DNA of 64,000 bases from Caulobacter sp. S45 (GTDB taxonomy: Bacteria; Pseudomonadota; Alphaproteobacteria; Caulobacterales; Caulobacteraceae). A model generated the notes under the pieces. The model was given only the letters and a program-made list of their open reading frames with translations. It had not been told where the DNA came from and searched no databases. Made by a program: the position numbers and the translations under genes. Where the stretch lies: assembly GCF_009765965.1 (NCBI RefSeq), contig NZ_LMUL01000014.1, positions 376,557-440,556 on the forward strand, in the 5' to 3' direction. Shown here in pieces: positions 15,976 through 23,763 of this stretch; positions within the stretch are counted from its first letter, which is position 1; every line of letters begins with the position of its first letter.

Positions 15976-15992
15976 CTAGAGGCCCCCTAACC

Positions 15993-16064
15993 TAGAGCGT
16001 TCAATCTAACAACCCTTGACCCGAGATTGACACCCACTCATAAATAGATCGAACGACCGCTCTA
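15993..16064. promoter_or_regulatory. Two TetR-type operators flanking a promoter
   Basis: Site 1 (15993-16008) TAGAGCGTTCAATCTA and site 2 (16045-16064) TAGATCGAACGACCGCTCTA are imperfect palindromes sharing TAGAT-Y-GAACG and CTCTA elements. Between them TTGACC (16016-16021), 17-18 bp, then CATAAAT (about 16039-16045) fits a sigma-70 promoter towards the SDR gene. Binding by the adjacent TetR is inferred. Confidence 0.55.
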
Positions 16065-16160
16065 ACTATGGAGGCTTCAGCGCCCACTGAATGCACCCAC
16101 AAGGCTGCGGAAGATCCGACGTGGTCGAGGTTGCAAGCGCCCCGGAAAGGCTACGCTCAT

Positions 16161-17054
16161 ATGAAAACGATCGTGATGACAGGTGGGACGAACGGCATCG
16201 GGCTCGTCGCGGCGGAGCAAATGCTTAGAGACCCGAATGTCCGGCTCCTGGTTGGCGCGCGCGGCAAGGCGCCCTCGAAGATTAAATGTCTACCGCTGGA
16301 CTTAGCCAGCCTCGCCAGCGTGCGCAGCTTCGCGGCGGCGGTGGAACAAAGGCTCGGCGACGCTCGCATAGACGGGCTCGTGCTCAACGCCGCCGTTCAG
16401 GTGGGCGATGTCAAACACCGCACGGAAGACGGGTTCGAGACCACCTTCGCCGTGAACCATCTCGCCCATTATCTGCTGCTCCGGCTGCTGACGCCACGGC
16501 TGGCGCCGGGGGCGATCGTGGTGATGACGACGAGCAACCTCCATGATCCAAAGACCAACCCCATCGCACCGCCCGAGCACGCCGACGCCGGCAAGCTGGT
16601 CCGCGGCGAGGTCGAACTCGCGAAATCGCAAGGCCCGAGGTCGGGACTGCGCGCCTACGCGGCGTCCAAGCTCTGCAACCTGCTGACCGCCCGCGCCTTG
16701 GCGTCATCCGCCTTCGCGCAAGAGCGGGGGATCAGAGTGATCGCTTTCAATCCAGGTCTTACACCCGGGACGCAGCTATCCCGCCACCAGTCGCCCGCTT
16801 TCAAATTTGTCTTCGCGGTACTGCTGCCCATTCTGAGCGTCTTCCTGCGCATGAACACCCCTGCAGGTGGCGGAGCCCTTCTGGCCGACCTGGCGCTAGG
16901 CCGGACCGTTTCACCTACGGGGCGGCTCTACGCCTCCCAGATCAAACGCCGCCTGACGTGGCCGGATATCTCGGAGCTCGCCAGCGATGACGCTGCGATG
17001 GCCAGCCTTTGGCGCGACAGCGCGGCCTTGGTTGGCCTGCCCGCAGCCGACTGA
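16161..17054 (+). CDS. Short-chain dehydrogenase/reductase
   Basis: NAD(P)-dependent oxidoreductase of about 297 residues. The start at 16161 is chosen for its Shine-Dalgarno (GGAAAGG) and because the Rossmann motif TGGTNGIG follows directly; the longer open frame adds unlikely residues. Catalytic YAASK lies about residue 165, with LNAAVQ (NAG-like) and a Ser-containing strand TTSN before it. This resembles the retinol-dehydrogenase/WW-oxidoreductase-like SDR branch that modifies lipophilic alcohols. It is divergent from the TetR gene and presumably derepressed by its ligand, which may be the SDR substrate. Confidence 0.9.
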   Translation: MKTIVMTGGTNGIGLVAAEQMLRDPNVRLLVGARGKAPSKIKCLPLDLASLASVRSFAAAVEQRLGDARIDGLVLNAAVQVGDVKHRTEDGFETTFAVNHLAHYLLLRLLTPRLAPGAIVVMTTSNLHDPKTNPIAPPEHADAGKLVRGEVELAKSQGPRSGLRAYAASKLCNLLTARALASSAFAQERGIRVIAFNPGLTPGTQLSRHQSPAFKFVFAVLLPILSVFLRMNTPAGGGALLADLALGRTVSPTGRLYASQIKRRLTWPDISELASDDAAMASLWRDSAALVGLPAAD

Positions 17055-17098
17055 AGCCCGGCCAGGTACAGACGGCCTTTCCGGAAAGAACCAGACCA

Positions 17099-17611
17099 AT
17101 GGGCAAGCTTGAGGTCTCGAGCGGGATTACGGGCTTTAAGCGTCGAGCCCTTCTCTGGCTTGTCCTCGCTGCGCTCGCTTCCAGCGAAATGACCAGCCTG
17201 GCGACACCTGCGTTCGCCCGCGTGATCACCACCCGCACGGCGAGGCGACACCATGTCGTGATCCTGATCGACTCCGATGACGACAAGGTCATGGGTCACG
17301 CGATCAGTTACTCGCTGAGCCTCGCTCGCGCCTACGCCGAAAAGCATGAGACGGTGCAGATTGAAATCGTGGCGAACGGTTCGGGAATCAAGCTCTTCCG
17401 AGACGACACGTCTTCGCTTCAGCAACCGTTGGCCGCCTTGCGCCGGATGATGCCCGACATCGTCTTCAGCATGTGTGACGCATCGCGTCAGCTCGCCCAG
17501 GAGCGAGAGGGACACCCGATCAACCCGATTCAAGGTGCGAGGCTAGTGCCATTTGGCATTGGCCGGATTGCCGAATTGCAGGAGACGGGCTGGGCCTACA
17601 TCCATGGATAG
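17099..17611 (+). CDS. Exported DsrE-family protein
   Basis: 170-residue protein: signal peptide (RRALLWLVLAALASSEMTSLATPAFA) then a DsrE/DsrF-like fold (HHVVILIDSDDDKVMGHAIS, ... VQIEIVANGSGIKLF, ... PDIVFSMCDASR, ... VPFGIGRIAELQETGWAYI). DsrE-like proteins take part in sulfur relay or bind small thiols; a Cys in FSMCDAS occupies the usual region for the reactive residue. It is 45 bp downstream of the SDR gene. Its last codons overlap the start of the thioredoxin-like gene (ATGGATAG), so the pair is probably translationally coupled and acts in periplasmic thiol chemistry. Confidence 0.82.
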   Translation: MGKLEVSSGITGFKRRALLWLVLAALASSEMTSLATPAFARVITTRTARRHHVVILIDSDDDKVMGHAISYSLSLARAYAEKHETVQIEIVANGSGIKLFRDDTSSLQQPLAALRRMMPDIVFSMCDASRQLAQEREGHPINPIQGARLVPFGIGRIAELQETGWAYIHG

Positions 17612-17984
17612 CGAGCCCAGCGGGACTTACTGCGGTCGCCCGCGCACCCGTCGCGCACCTCTGGCGCCGTTGGTTGGCATGGTCTCCGCTTCGGTAACCG
17701 CGGGATGCGGTCTTGCTCGGCCCCTCGACAATCCACCGCTTTTCCGAACCGGGAGGGGGCGGTTCACCTTGATAGAGCCGGCGCAGAGCCTCCCCTCGGT
17801 GTCCTTGACCCGGCCCGACGGCCAGCCGGTGCGGCTGGCGGCCGTGCCTGGCAAGGTCATGCTGATCAACGTCTGGGCGACGTGGTGCGCCGCCTGCCGG
17901 ATCGATCTGCCCTTGTTGAATCGATTTCACGAAGCCGCCGACGCGCGGGTCTGGCTCACTTCGTCAGTTCACCAATGCGCATAG
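17604..17984 (+). pseudogene. TlpA-like thioredoxin lipoprotein, 3' truncated
   Basis: Starts at ATG 17604 inside the dsrE-like stop region. An N-terminal hydrophobic segment ends in SVTAGC, a possible though non-ideal lipobox. Next come a PSVSLTRPDGQPVRL segment and the redox core VMLINVWATWCAACRIDLP with the CxxC active site (Cys-Ala-Ala-Cys). Only about 27 residues follow the active-site helix, whereas TlpA/ResA proteins need about 80 more for the remaining strands and the cis-Pro loop. The end (VWLTSSVHQCA) is not thioredoxin-like. I read it as a 3' deletion that joined the gene to the MerR-type promoter just downstream. Confidence 0.65.
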
Positions 17985-17986
17985 GC

Positions 17987-18018
17987 TTGACCTTCAACCA
18001 CGGTTGAAGGTGTAGAGC
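17987..18018 (+). promoter_or_regulatory. MerR-family type promoter/operator
   Basis: ACCTTCAACC-AC-GGTTGAAGGT (17990-18011) is a perfect 22-bp palindrome placed directly after a -35 element TTGACC (17987-17992). The possible -10 (GTAGAG/TAGAGC) lies 19-20 bp away. An overlong spacer holding a palindrome beginning ACCTTC is the hallmark of CueR/HmrR/CadR/ZntR-type promoters. It points at the alpha/beta hydrolase gene. No MerR gene is in the window. Confidence 0.65.
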
Positions 18019-18027
18019 TGGGGCCTC

Positions 18028-18744
18028 ATGGTAAAGATGGGCTCACATCATATGCAAACTCTTGTTCTGATACCTGGGCTCGGAAGTGACGGCGCTGTGT
18101 GGCGGCGCACGGTTGCAGCCCTGGGAAGCCGCGTCGAGTGCTTGATAGGCGACACGCATAGCGACGACACTCTTGCGGGGATGGCCCGTCGTATCCTTGA
18201 CCAAGCGCCAGAACGCTTCGCTCTTGCAGGCGTCTCGATGGGCGGAATGGTTGCACTGGAGCTGATGCGGCTCGCGCCCGAACGGATCACACAATTGGCG
18301 CTGATCGATACGAACGCGCTGCCAGACACTCTTGGTCGCAAGATGTACCGCCTCCTCGCCAATCTTGTCGTCGGCAGGACGCGCAACTTCAGGCGTCAGG
18401 CCGAGCGCAGCCTTGCGTTGCTCGTCCATCCGAATGCGCCGGACGACGTGCGTGCGGAGCTGGTGGAGATGAGCGTGCGGGTCGGCGCCCGTGCTTACGT
18501 TCGGCAGAACCGTGCGGTGCTCGCTCGGGGCGATCTGCGCGAAGTGCTCCCTGGCATCAGGGCGCCCACGTCGGTTATCGTTGGCCAAGACGACCGAATG
18601 ACCCCTGTCAGCTTGTCGCGCGAGATCCATAGGCTCACACCTGGATCGACCCTTCACGTCATCCCGGGCTGCGGCCACCTTCCGCCAGTCGAGAAGCCCG
18701 AAGCCGTAGCCGCGCTACTCTCGGAGCTTCTTCAACGGAGCTAG
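18028..18744 (+). CDS. Alpha/beta hydrolase
   Basis: Cytoplasmic hydrolase of 230-238 residues. The in-frame ATG at 18052 (MQTLVLIPGLGSDGAVW) gives the most family-like N-terminus; the ATG at 18028 is kept as the outer limit. Motifs: oxyanion-hole IPGLGSDG, nucleophile elbow GVSMGGM (Ser), acid in VGQDDRMTP, and His in PGCGHLPPVEKPE. It resembles small esterases/BioH-like hydrolases. It stands alone behind a MerR-type promoter, an unusual regulatory context for this family. Substrate unknown. Confidence 0.88.
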   Translation: MVKMGSHHMQTLVLIPGLGSDGAVWRRTVAALGSRVECLIGDTHSDDTLAGMARRILDQAPERFALAGVSMGGMVALELMRLAPERITQLALIDTNALPDTLGRKMYRLLANLVVGRTRNFRRQAERSLALLVHPNAPDDVRAELVEMSVRVGARAYVRQNRAVLARGDLREVLPGIRAPTSVIVGQDDRMTPVSLSREIHRLTPGSTLHVIPGCGHLPPVEKPEAVAALLSELLQRS

Positions 18745-19297
18745 CTTGGTCGACGTCCGACCCAGGTGCTCAACCGGGCATCCGCTTGATCGCCCCGACC
18801 ACTCCTCAAAGAAACCAACCCGTTAGCGGACAAGCGAGAGTCGATTCGAATGATGCCCAACAACCGATTGTGTTAACCTGTAACCGGAAGCTGTTCAGGT
18901 GGAATTGTACTGAACCAAGCCGTGCTCTCCCAATTCGAAAATACCTCCCCGGCTAGCTTGCCCCGGCTAGCTTGCATCGAGACATTTTGATCGCCACAAG
19001 ACCGCCGCTCAGGCTGGCTTCATTGGCGGCTTTTGGAAGGTGTTCGGACGAGACCACCCCTCCCCAAACCAGACGTTGTCGGCGACAGGTTTCCGAACCA
19101 ACGCTCTAGGCAGGTGTCCGCTGCTGGTCGGCCGTTGGTAGGACGGTGGCTAGCGGGCCGGTTGAGACATGGCGGCGCCAGAATTTTTTTGACGCCTCGC
19201 CAGTTTCAGTCGGGGGAAATCGAACGAAGCGCGTCTTTAGGAGAGAGCAGCCCAATGCCCGCGGTTGGCGCGGTGAGGAGCGGTTGTCTAAAGCGAC
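18745..19297. other. Intergenic region before the sigma factor
   Basis: No protein-like frame is evident. A 14-bp exact tandem duplication lies at 18947-18974. Promoters for the sigma-factor operon should lie near 19180-19290, but I see no certain -35/-10 pair. Confidence 0.5.
18947..18974. repeat. Two exact tandem copies of a 14-bp unit
   Basis: CCCCGGCTAGCTTG occurs twice head to tail; each copy contains the palindrome GCTAGC. Could be slippage or a paired binding site. Confidence 0.6.
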
Positions 19298-19837
19298 ATG
19301 GTCGACCTGGGCGCAAGGCAAGCCGGCACGAACTCCAATCGCACCACGCGATTGGAGGGCTTGGCGCTGCGCTATCGTGAACCCCTTTTGCGCTATTTCA
19401 CACGCAAGGGCCTCCCCTTGGACGCGGCCGAGGACTGCGTACAGGAAGTGTTCGTCCGGCTCGCGCGCACAAATGAGGAGACGGTGCAAAACGCCGAAGC
19501 CTACCTCTTCACCATTGCCTCCAGCGTGCTGATCAGCCGAGCCCGCAAGGCCAAGACCCGTTATGACGCCCAGCATCATCCGATCGAAGATTTTTCCCTG
19601 GCCAGCGGGGAAGCGGCTGCGGATCGCGTCTTAGAGGGAAAAGAGGCTCTCGAAAGGCTTGTTGCAGCGTTGAGCGAATTGCCGACCGACACACGAGAGA
19701 TGTTCTTGCTCAATCGGGAGGACGGTTTGACCTACACGCAGATCGCCGCTCGTTACGCCCTCAGCGTCAAAGGGGTGGAGCGCCATATCGGCAAGGCCCT
19801 CAACCATCTTCGGCTCCGGTTCCCTCGCCATGATTGA
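19298..19837 (+). CDS. FecI-like ECF RNA polymerase sigma factor
   Basis: 179-residue ECF sigma factor of the iron-starvation/TonB-surface-signalling type. Region 2 contains LRYFTRKGLPLDAAEDCVQE then VFVRLAR; region 4 contains LPTDTREMFLLNREDGLTYT and the HTH IAARYALSVKGVERHIGKAL. There is no extra C-terminal domain. Its 3' end overlaps the FecR-like gene by 8 bp, and a TonB receptor with a signalling domain follows, so this is the output of a trans-envelope signalling cascade that switches on the receptor and hydrolase downstream. Confidence 0.93.
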   Translation: MVDLGARQAGTNSNRTTRLEGLALRYREPLLRYFTRKGLPLDAAEDCVQEVFVRLARTNEETVQNAEAYLFTIASSVLISRARKAKTRYDAQHHPIEDFSLASGEAAADRVLEGKEALERLVAALSELPTDTREMFLLNREDGLTYTQIAARYALSVKGVERHIGKALNHLRLRFPRHD

Positions 19838-20867
19838 GATCGATGAGACCGTTGGCGAAATTGCGGCGTCTTGGGTCGTGCGCCTAGGCTCGGACCAACG
19901 CACGCGCGCCGACGAAGAGGCTTTCCGCTCGTGGATGGAGGAAGACCCGGCCCACGCTCAGGCCTTCGCGGACTGCACCGCCCTATGGGACGGCGCGCAA
20001 CACCTGGCGGCGTCCGATGACGGCCACAGGGCGCTTCGGCCCCTACGCACGCCGGCCCGCGTCATCGGGCGTGTGACACGGCGGACGGCTGTTTTCGGAG
20101 GAACAGGCGCTGTCGCAGCCGCAGCGGCGGGCATCGCGGCGTTCGTGGTGCTCGGCCGCGAGCAGATGCTGCAAACCGCGCCGGGCGAACAGAAGCGCGT
20201 TCGTCTTGCCGACGGGACCGGCGTCCTCCTGAACACCGACAGCAGGCTTCGTGTGAAGCTGTCGAAATCGGAGCGGCGGCTCTATCTCGATCGAGGCCAG
20301 GCGTTTTTCCAGGTCGCCAAGGACCGCGACCGCCCCTTCCGCGTCTTCGCCGGTCGGGACGAGGTTCGAGCGCTTGGCACGGCGTTCGAGGTTCGGCGCG
20401 TCGGCAGCGACGTCCTGGTGACCCTGGAGGAGGGGCGCGTCGCAATTTATCGCGATGGAAACCCGCGCGACGAGCCGCCCTACAAGAGCGGGCGACGGCA
20501 ATCCCGATCGCTTCCCGAAGCCACGCTAGCCAAGGTCGAACCCGCCGCCGTGCTGACGCCGGGTGAGCAGGCATGGGTCAGCTCCGCCGAACCCGTTTCG
20601 GTGCGCCAGGTGGATCTTCGCAAGGTTCAGGCGTGGCGCTATGGCAGGATGATCCTTGACGACGCCACTCTGGGCGAAACAGTCGTTGACCTCAACCGAT
20701 ACGGAGGCGTGCAGATCATCCTCGCCGACCCCAAACTGGCGAGCATCCGGGTCAGCGGCGTGTTCCACACGGGACGCCCCGATGATTTTGTCGACGCGGT
20801 CACGAGCGCATTTCCCGTGGAAATCGCCCGCCAGGACGAAAACACCATCGTCCTGAAGCCCCACTAG
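19830..20867 (+). CDS. FecR-family anti-sigma/signal transducer
   Basis: 345 residues. The N-terminal cytoplasmic DUF4880-type segment (AASWVVRLGSDQRTRADEEA, FRSWMEEDPAHAQAF) binds the sigma factor. A transmembrane helix (GAVAAAAAGIAAFVVLG, about residue 100) follows, then a periplasmic FecR domain (TAPGEQKRVRLADGTGVLLN, ... RVFAGRDEVRALGTAFEVRR, ... LTPGEQAWV). The C-terminal region (TLGETVVDLNRYGGVQI) would contact the signalling domain of the TonB receptor. Overlap with the sigma gene implies coupled translation and stoichiometric inhibition. Confidence 0.92.
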   Translation: MIEIDETVGEIAASWVVRLGSDQRTRADEEAFRSWMEEDPAHAQAFADCTALWDGAQHLAASDDGHRALRPLRTPARVIGRVTRRTAVFGGTGAVAAAAAGIAAFVVLGREQMLQTAPGEQKRVRLADGTGVLLNTDSRLRVKLSKSERRLYLDRGQAFFQVAKDRDRPFRVFAGRDEVRALGTAFEVRRVGSDVLVTLEEGRVAIYRDGNPRDEPPYKSGRRQSRSLPEATLAKVEPAAVLTPGEQAWVSSAEPVSVRQVDLRKVQAWRYGRMILDDATLGETVVDLNRYGGVQIILADPKLASIRVSGVFHTGRPDDFVDAVTSAFPVEIARQDENTIVLKPH

Positions 20868-20970
20868 CCGGCAGGTTGTCGTTTAAATTTCACAAATTTT
20901 CCCCGGGGGCTCGTGCTTGCTCCGCGTCTTAGCGGGCAACGCGAAGGGCGTCGAAACGGGGGGAAAGACT

Positions 20971-23763
20971 ATGTTCAGAGCAAATATCAGGAAGCGTATG
21001 GCTTTGATGGCGGGTTGTGCTGCCATCAGTCTTGCGGGATTCGCGATTGCGGCGCCTTCGCTGGCTCAAGACTTGCCAAAATCCTACTCCATCGCCGGCC
21101 AGGACCTCGGTGTAGCCTTGCGGGCCTTCGCGATGTCGAGCGGCAAGGATGTGGTTTTCGACCCCGCGCTCGTGAAAGGTAAGACCACCTCAGGCGTTCA
21201 GGGGCAGTTGTCCACCGGGGAAGCCCTGCGGCGGCTTCTGGCTGGATCGGGCCTCGGTTTCGAGCGGACCCCTACCGGGGGATTTGTCATTCGACAGGGT
21301 CGATCCGCATCGACTGACGTCCCTGAACAGTCATCGAATTCGGTGGCGGCCTCTACCAACAACGTGTTCGCCGTGCAGGAAGTGGTCGTGACCGGGACCG
21401 CCGGGTCGATCGACAAATTCACGGCGCCCTACGCGGTTTCGACCCTTAAGGAACAAGCCATCCTCGACAAGTCGCCGCGAAGCCTTGTGGATTTGCTGCG
21501 CGGCCAGCCGGGCATAAATGTCGAGAATTCGGGTGGTGAGGGCGGAAACGAAAACATCGTTATACGTGGGCTGCCTTACGCCGGATTTCGCCTGATCGAC
21601 GTCTTGGAAGACGGCATTCCCCTGTTCGAATCCAACTACGAGCGATTTCTCAACATCGACCAGATCTTTCGCGTCGACCTGATGACCGAGCGCGCGGAAG
21701 TCGAGCGTGGCGGGACCGCGTCGATCTTCAGCAATAACGCGTCCGGCGGCGTCGTGAACCTGATCACCCGACATGGCACGCCGACGCCGGAAGGCGCCAT
21801 CCAGGTCGAAGGTGGCACCGCTGGCCTATTCCGCGTCTCGGGGTATCAGTCGGGCCCGATCACCGACAACCTGCTCTACAGCGTCGGCGGATCATACCGG
21901 GTTGATAATGGTCTTCGCGACCAAGGCTTCTCGCCCGCTGACAACGGCGGTCAAATCCAGATGGGCGCCACCTATCTGCTGCCAAAGGGCAAGTTGTTCG
22001 CCGACATCAAGTACCTAAACGACACGAGCGCCATCTATACGGACATTCCGCTGACCAACCCCCTGACCGGCGCCTCCCTCAGCAACCTGATCAATCCGAA
22101 CTACGGCACGCTTACCAGTAGCGCCTTCGATCATGTCCAGATCCGGACGCTCAACGGCACGCCCTCCGGCGCTGTCGTCTCGCGGACCCTGTCCGACGGG
22201 GTTCATCCCGATATCGCCACCTTCACGGCGGGCGGTGATTACGACCTCGGCGGCGGATGGACGATCAGCGACCGAGCGCGTTATGTGGATGGACGCGTTG
22301 GGCTGGACGGCATATTCAACGCCGCGACTCCGACGAGCGCTTCGAGCTTCCTCTCCTCCAACCTGGCGGCGGCCCAGAAGGCGTTCCCCGGAACAGCGTC
22401 GCTGGACTATTCTGTGGTGGGATCGGGAACCGAATACAATCCCGCGACCACCGCCGGCCTTGTCATGGCGAACAACTACGACTCGATCCGGACCCAGATG
22501 CGCGACGTCATCAACGACGTGCATCTTTCCAAGACCTTCGATGTGACCGACACTATCAAAGACGACGTCACCTTCGGCTTCTATGCGAGCGCCTATCACT
22601 ACGGTCACCAGGAGCTTGAGAACGCCATCCTGCAAAACGTCCAAAACAACCCCAATGCGTTGGACATTCGCGCCCTGAGCGCGTCCGGCGCGGTTCTGGG
22701 CAATGTGACCGAGAACGGTTTTCTAAGCTATGGATCCGGCAGCAACAGCGGGTCGCTTAACGGGGTCGCGCTCTCAGGCTATCTTGAGAACACGGTCCAT
22801 CTTACACCTCAGTGGCAGGTGGACGGCGGCGTGCGCTACGAGTCCCGCCAGAACAAGGGCGAACAGGGCGTTCTAGGAACCCAGGTGCTCAGCACCACGG
22901 GCCCACTGGCGGCCCAGTCGGTTCAGGGCGTGGTGAGTTACACGCCGCATCGGGAAGACCTGCACGGAACCTCCTACACCTTTGGCACGGCATACGACAT
23001 CTTCTCAAACCTGAACGCGTTTGTGCGGTATTCGCACGCCTACAGCATGCCGCAGTTCACGACGATCATCAGCGGCGCGACCTTGCCCAACGGCCAGCCT
23101 CTCCCTGTTTCGATTGTCAACCAGGCGGAAGGCGGCCTGAAGTTCAAGACATCGACTTTCCAAGCCGCCGTCACGGCTTACTACGCCCACTTCGACCAGC
23201 TGAGCGCGACCACCCAGGTCGCCGCCGCCAACGGCAGCGTCACCAACTCCAGCATCGTGTTCAATTCGACAACGGTCGGCGTGGAAGGAGAAGCGGATTG
23301 GCGGCCGGTTCGTTTCTTCGATCTGTCGGGCACGTTCACAATCCAGAACCCCAAGATCGACTCGATACAGACGTTGACCGGACTGTCCGCCGCCAGCTCG
23401 CTCAACGATACGATCCCACGCGTGCCGACCTACAGCGTTTCCTTGGAGCCGGCCTATCTGTTCAATATTGGCCGTTGGCGCGGCCGAGCATTCGCCGACA
23501 TCTATACTGTGGGCAAGCGATTTCAGGACGATTCCGACCTCAGCGTCCTACCGGGCTACACGACGCTCGACCTTGGCGTCACCGCCAAGCCGACCGACCG
23601 TATCGAGCTGCGGGCGTTGGTTTCAAACGTGACGAACTCGGCCGGCCTGACCGAGGGCAACTCCCGCGCTTCGGCGCTCGGGATCGGAACGGTGAGCGAT
23701 GCTACGGTCGGCCGCCCAATCTTCGGGCGCGAGGCGTCCGTCTCCGTACTCTATCGGTGGTGA
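20971..23763 (+). CDS. TonB-dependent receptor with N-terminal signalling (STN) domain
   Basis: 930-residue FecA-like outer-membrane transducer. The start at 20971 follows GGGGGAAAG and precedes a signal peptide (LMAGCAAISLAGFAIAAPSLAQ). An STN domain spans about residues 37-108 (SIAGQDLGVALRAFAMSSGK ... GEALRRLLAGSGLGF). A TonB-box-like EVVVTG lies near 137-142, then a plug (LKEQAILDKSPRSLVDLLRG, ... NENIVIRGLPYAGFRLIDV) and a 22-strand barrel ending in VLYRW. The STN domain pairs it with the upstream FecI/FecR genes. The ligand is not evident; the hydrolase encoded immediately downstream suggests an organic substrate rather than a ferric siderophore, which is inference. Confidence 0.93.
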   Translation: MFRANIRKRMALMAGCAAISLAGFAIAAPSLAQDLPKSYSIAGQDLGVALRAFAMSSGKDVVFDPALVKGKTTSGVQGQLSTGEALRRLLAGSGLGFERTPTGGFVIRQGRSASTDVPEQSSNSVAASTNNVFAVQEVVVTGTAGSIDKFTAPYAVSTLKEQAILDKSPRSLVDLLRGQPGINVENSGGEGGNENIVIRGLPYAGFRLIDVLEDGIPLFESNYERFLNIDQIFRVDLMTERAEVERGGTASIFSNNASGGVVNLITRHGTPTPEGAIQVEGGTAGLFRVSGYQSGPITDNLLYSVGGSYRVDNGLRDQGFSPADNGGQIQMGATYLLPKGKLFADIKYLNDTSAIYTDIPLTNPLTGASLSNLINPNYGTLTSSAFDHVQIRTLNGTPSGAVVSRTLSDGVHPDIATFTAGGDYDLGGGWTISDRARYVDGRVGLDGIFNAATPTSASSFLSSNLAAAQKAFPGTASLDYSVVGSGTEYNPATTAGLVMANNYDSIRTQMRDVINDVHLSKTFDVTDTIKDDVTFGFYASAYHYGHQELENAILQNVQNNPNALDIRALSASGAVLGNVTENGFLSYGSGSNSGSLNGVALSGYLENTVHLTPQWQVDGGVRYESRQNKGEQGVLGTQVLSTTGPLAAQSVQGVVSYTPHREDLHGTSYTFGTAYDIFSNLNAFVRYSHAYSMPQFTTIISGATLPNGQPLPVSIVNQAEGGLKFKTSTFQAAVTAYYAHFDQLSATTQVAAANGSVTNSSIVFNSTTVGVEGEADWRPVRFFDLSGTFTIQNPKIDSIQTLTGLSAASSLNDTIPRVPTYSVSLEPAYLFNIGRWRGRAFADIYTVGKRFQDDSDLSVLPGYTTLDLGVTAKPTDRIELRALVSNVTNSAGLTEGNSRASALGIGTVSDATVGRPIFGREASVSVLYRW

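Noticed and set aside
22812-23759. Upstream extension of the MBL hydrolase frame into the TonB receptor gene
   Set aside because: The frame is open by chance; the signal peptide starts at 23760-23769, so the upstream part is a shadow.
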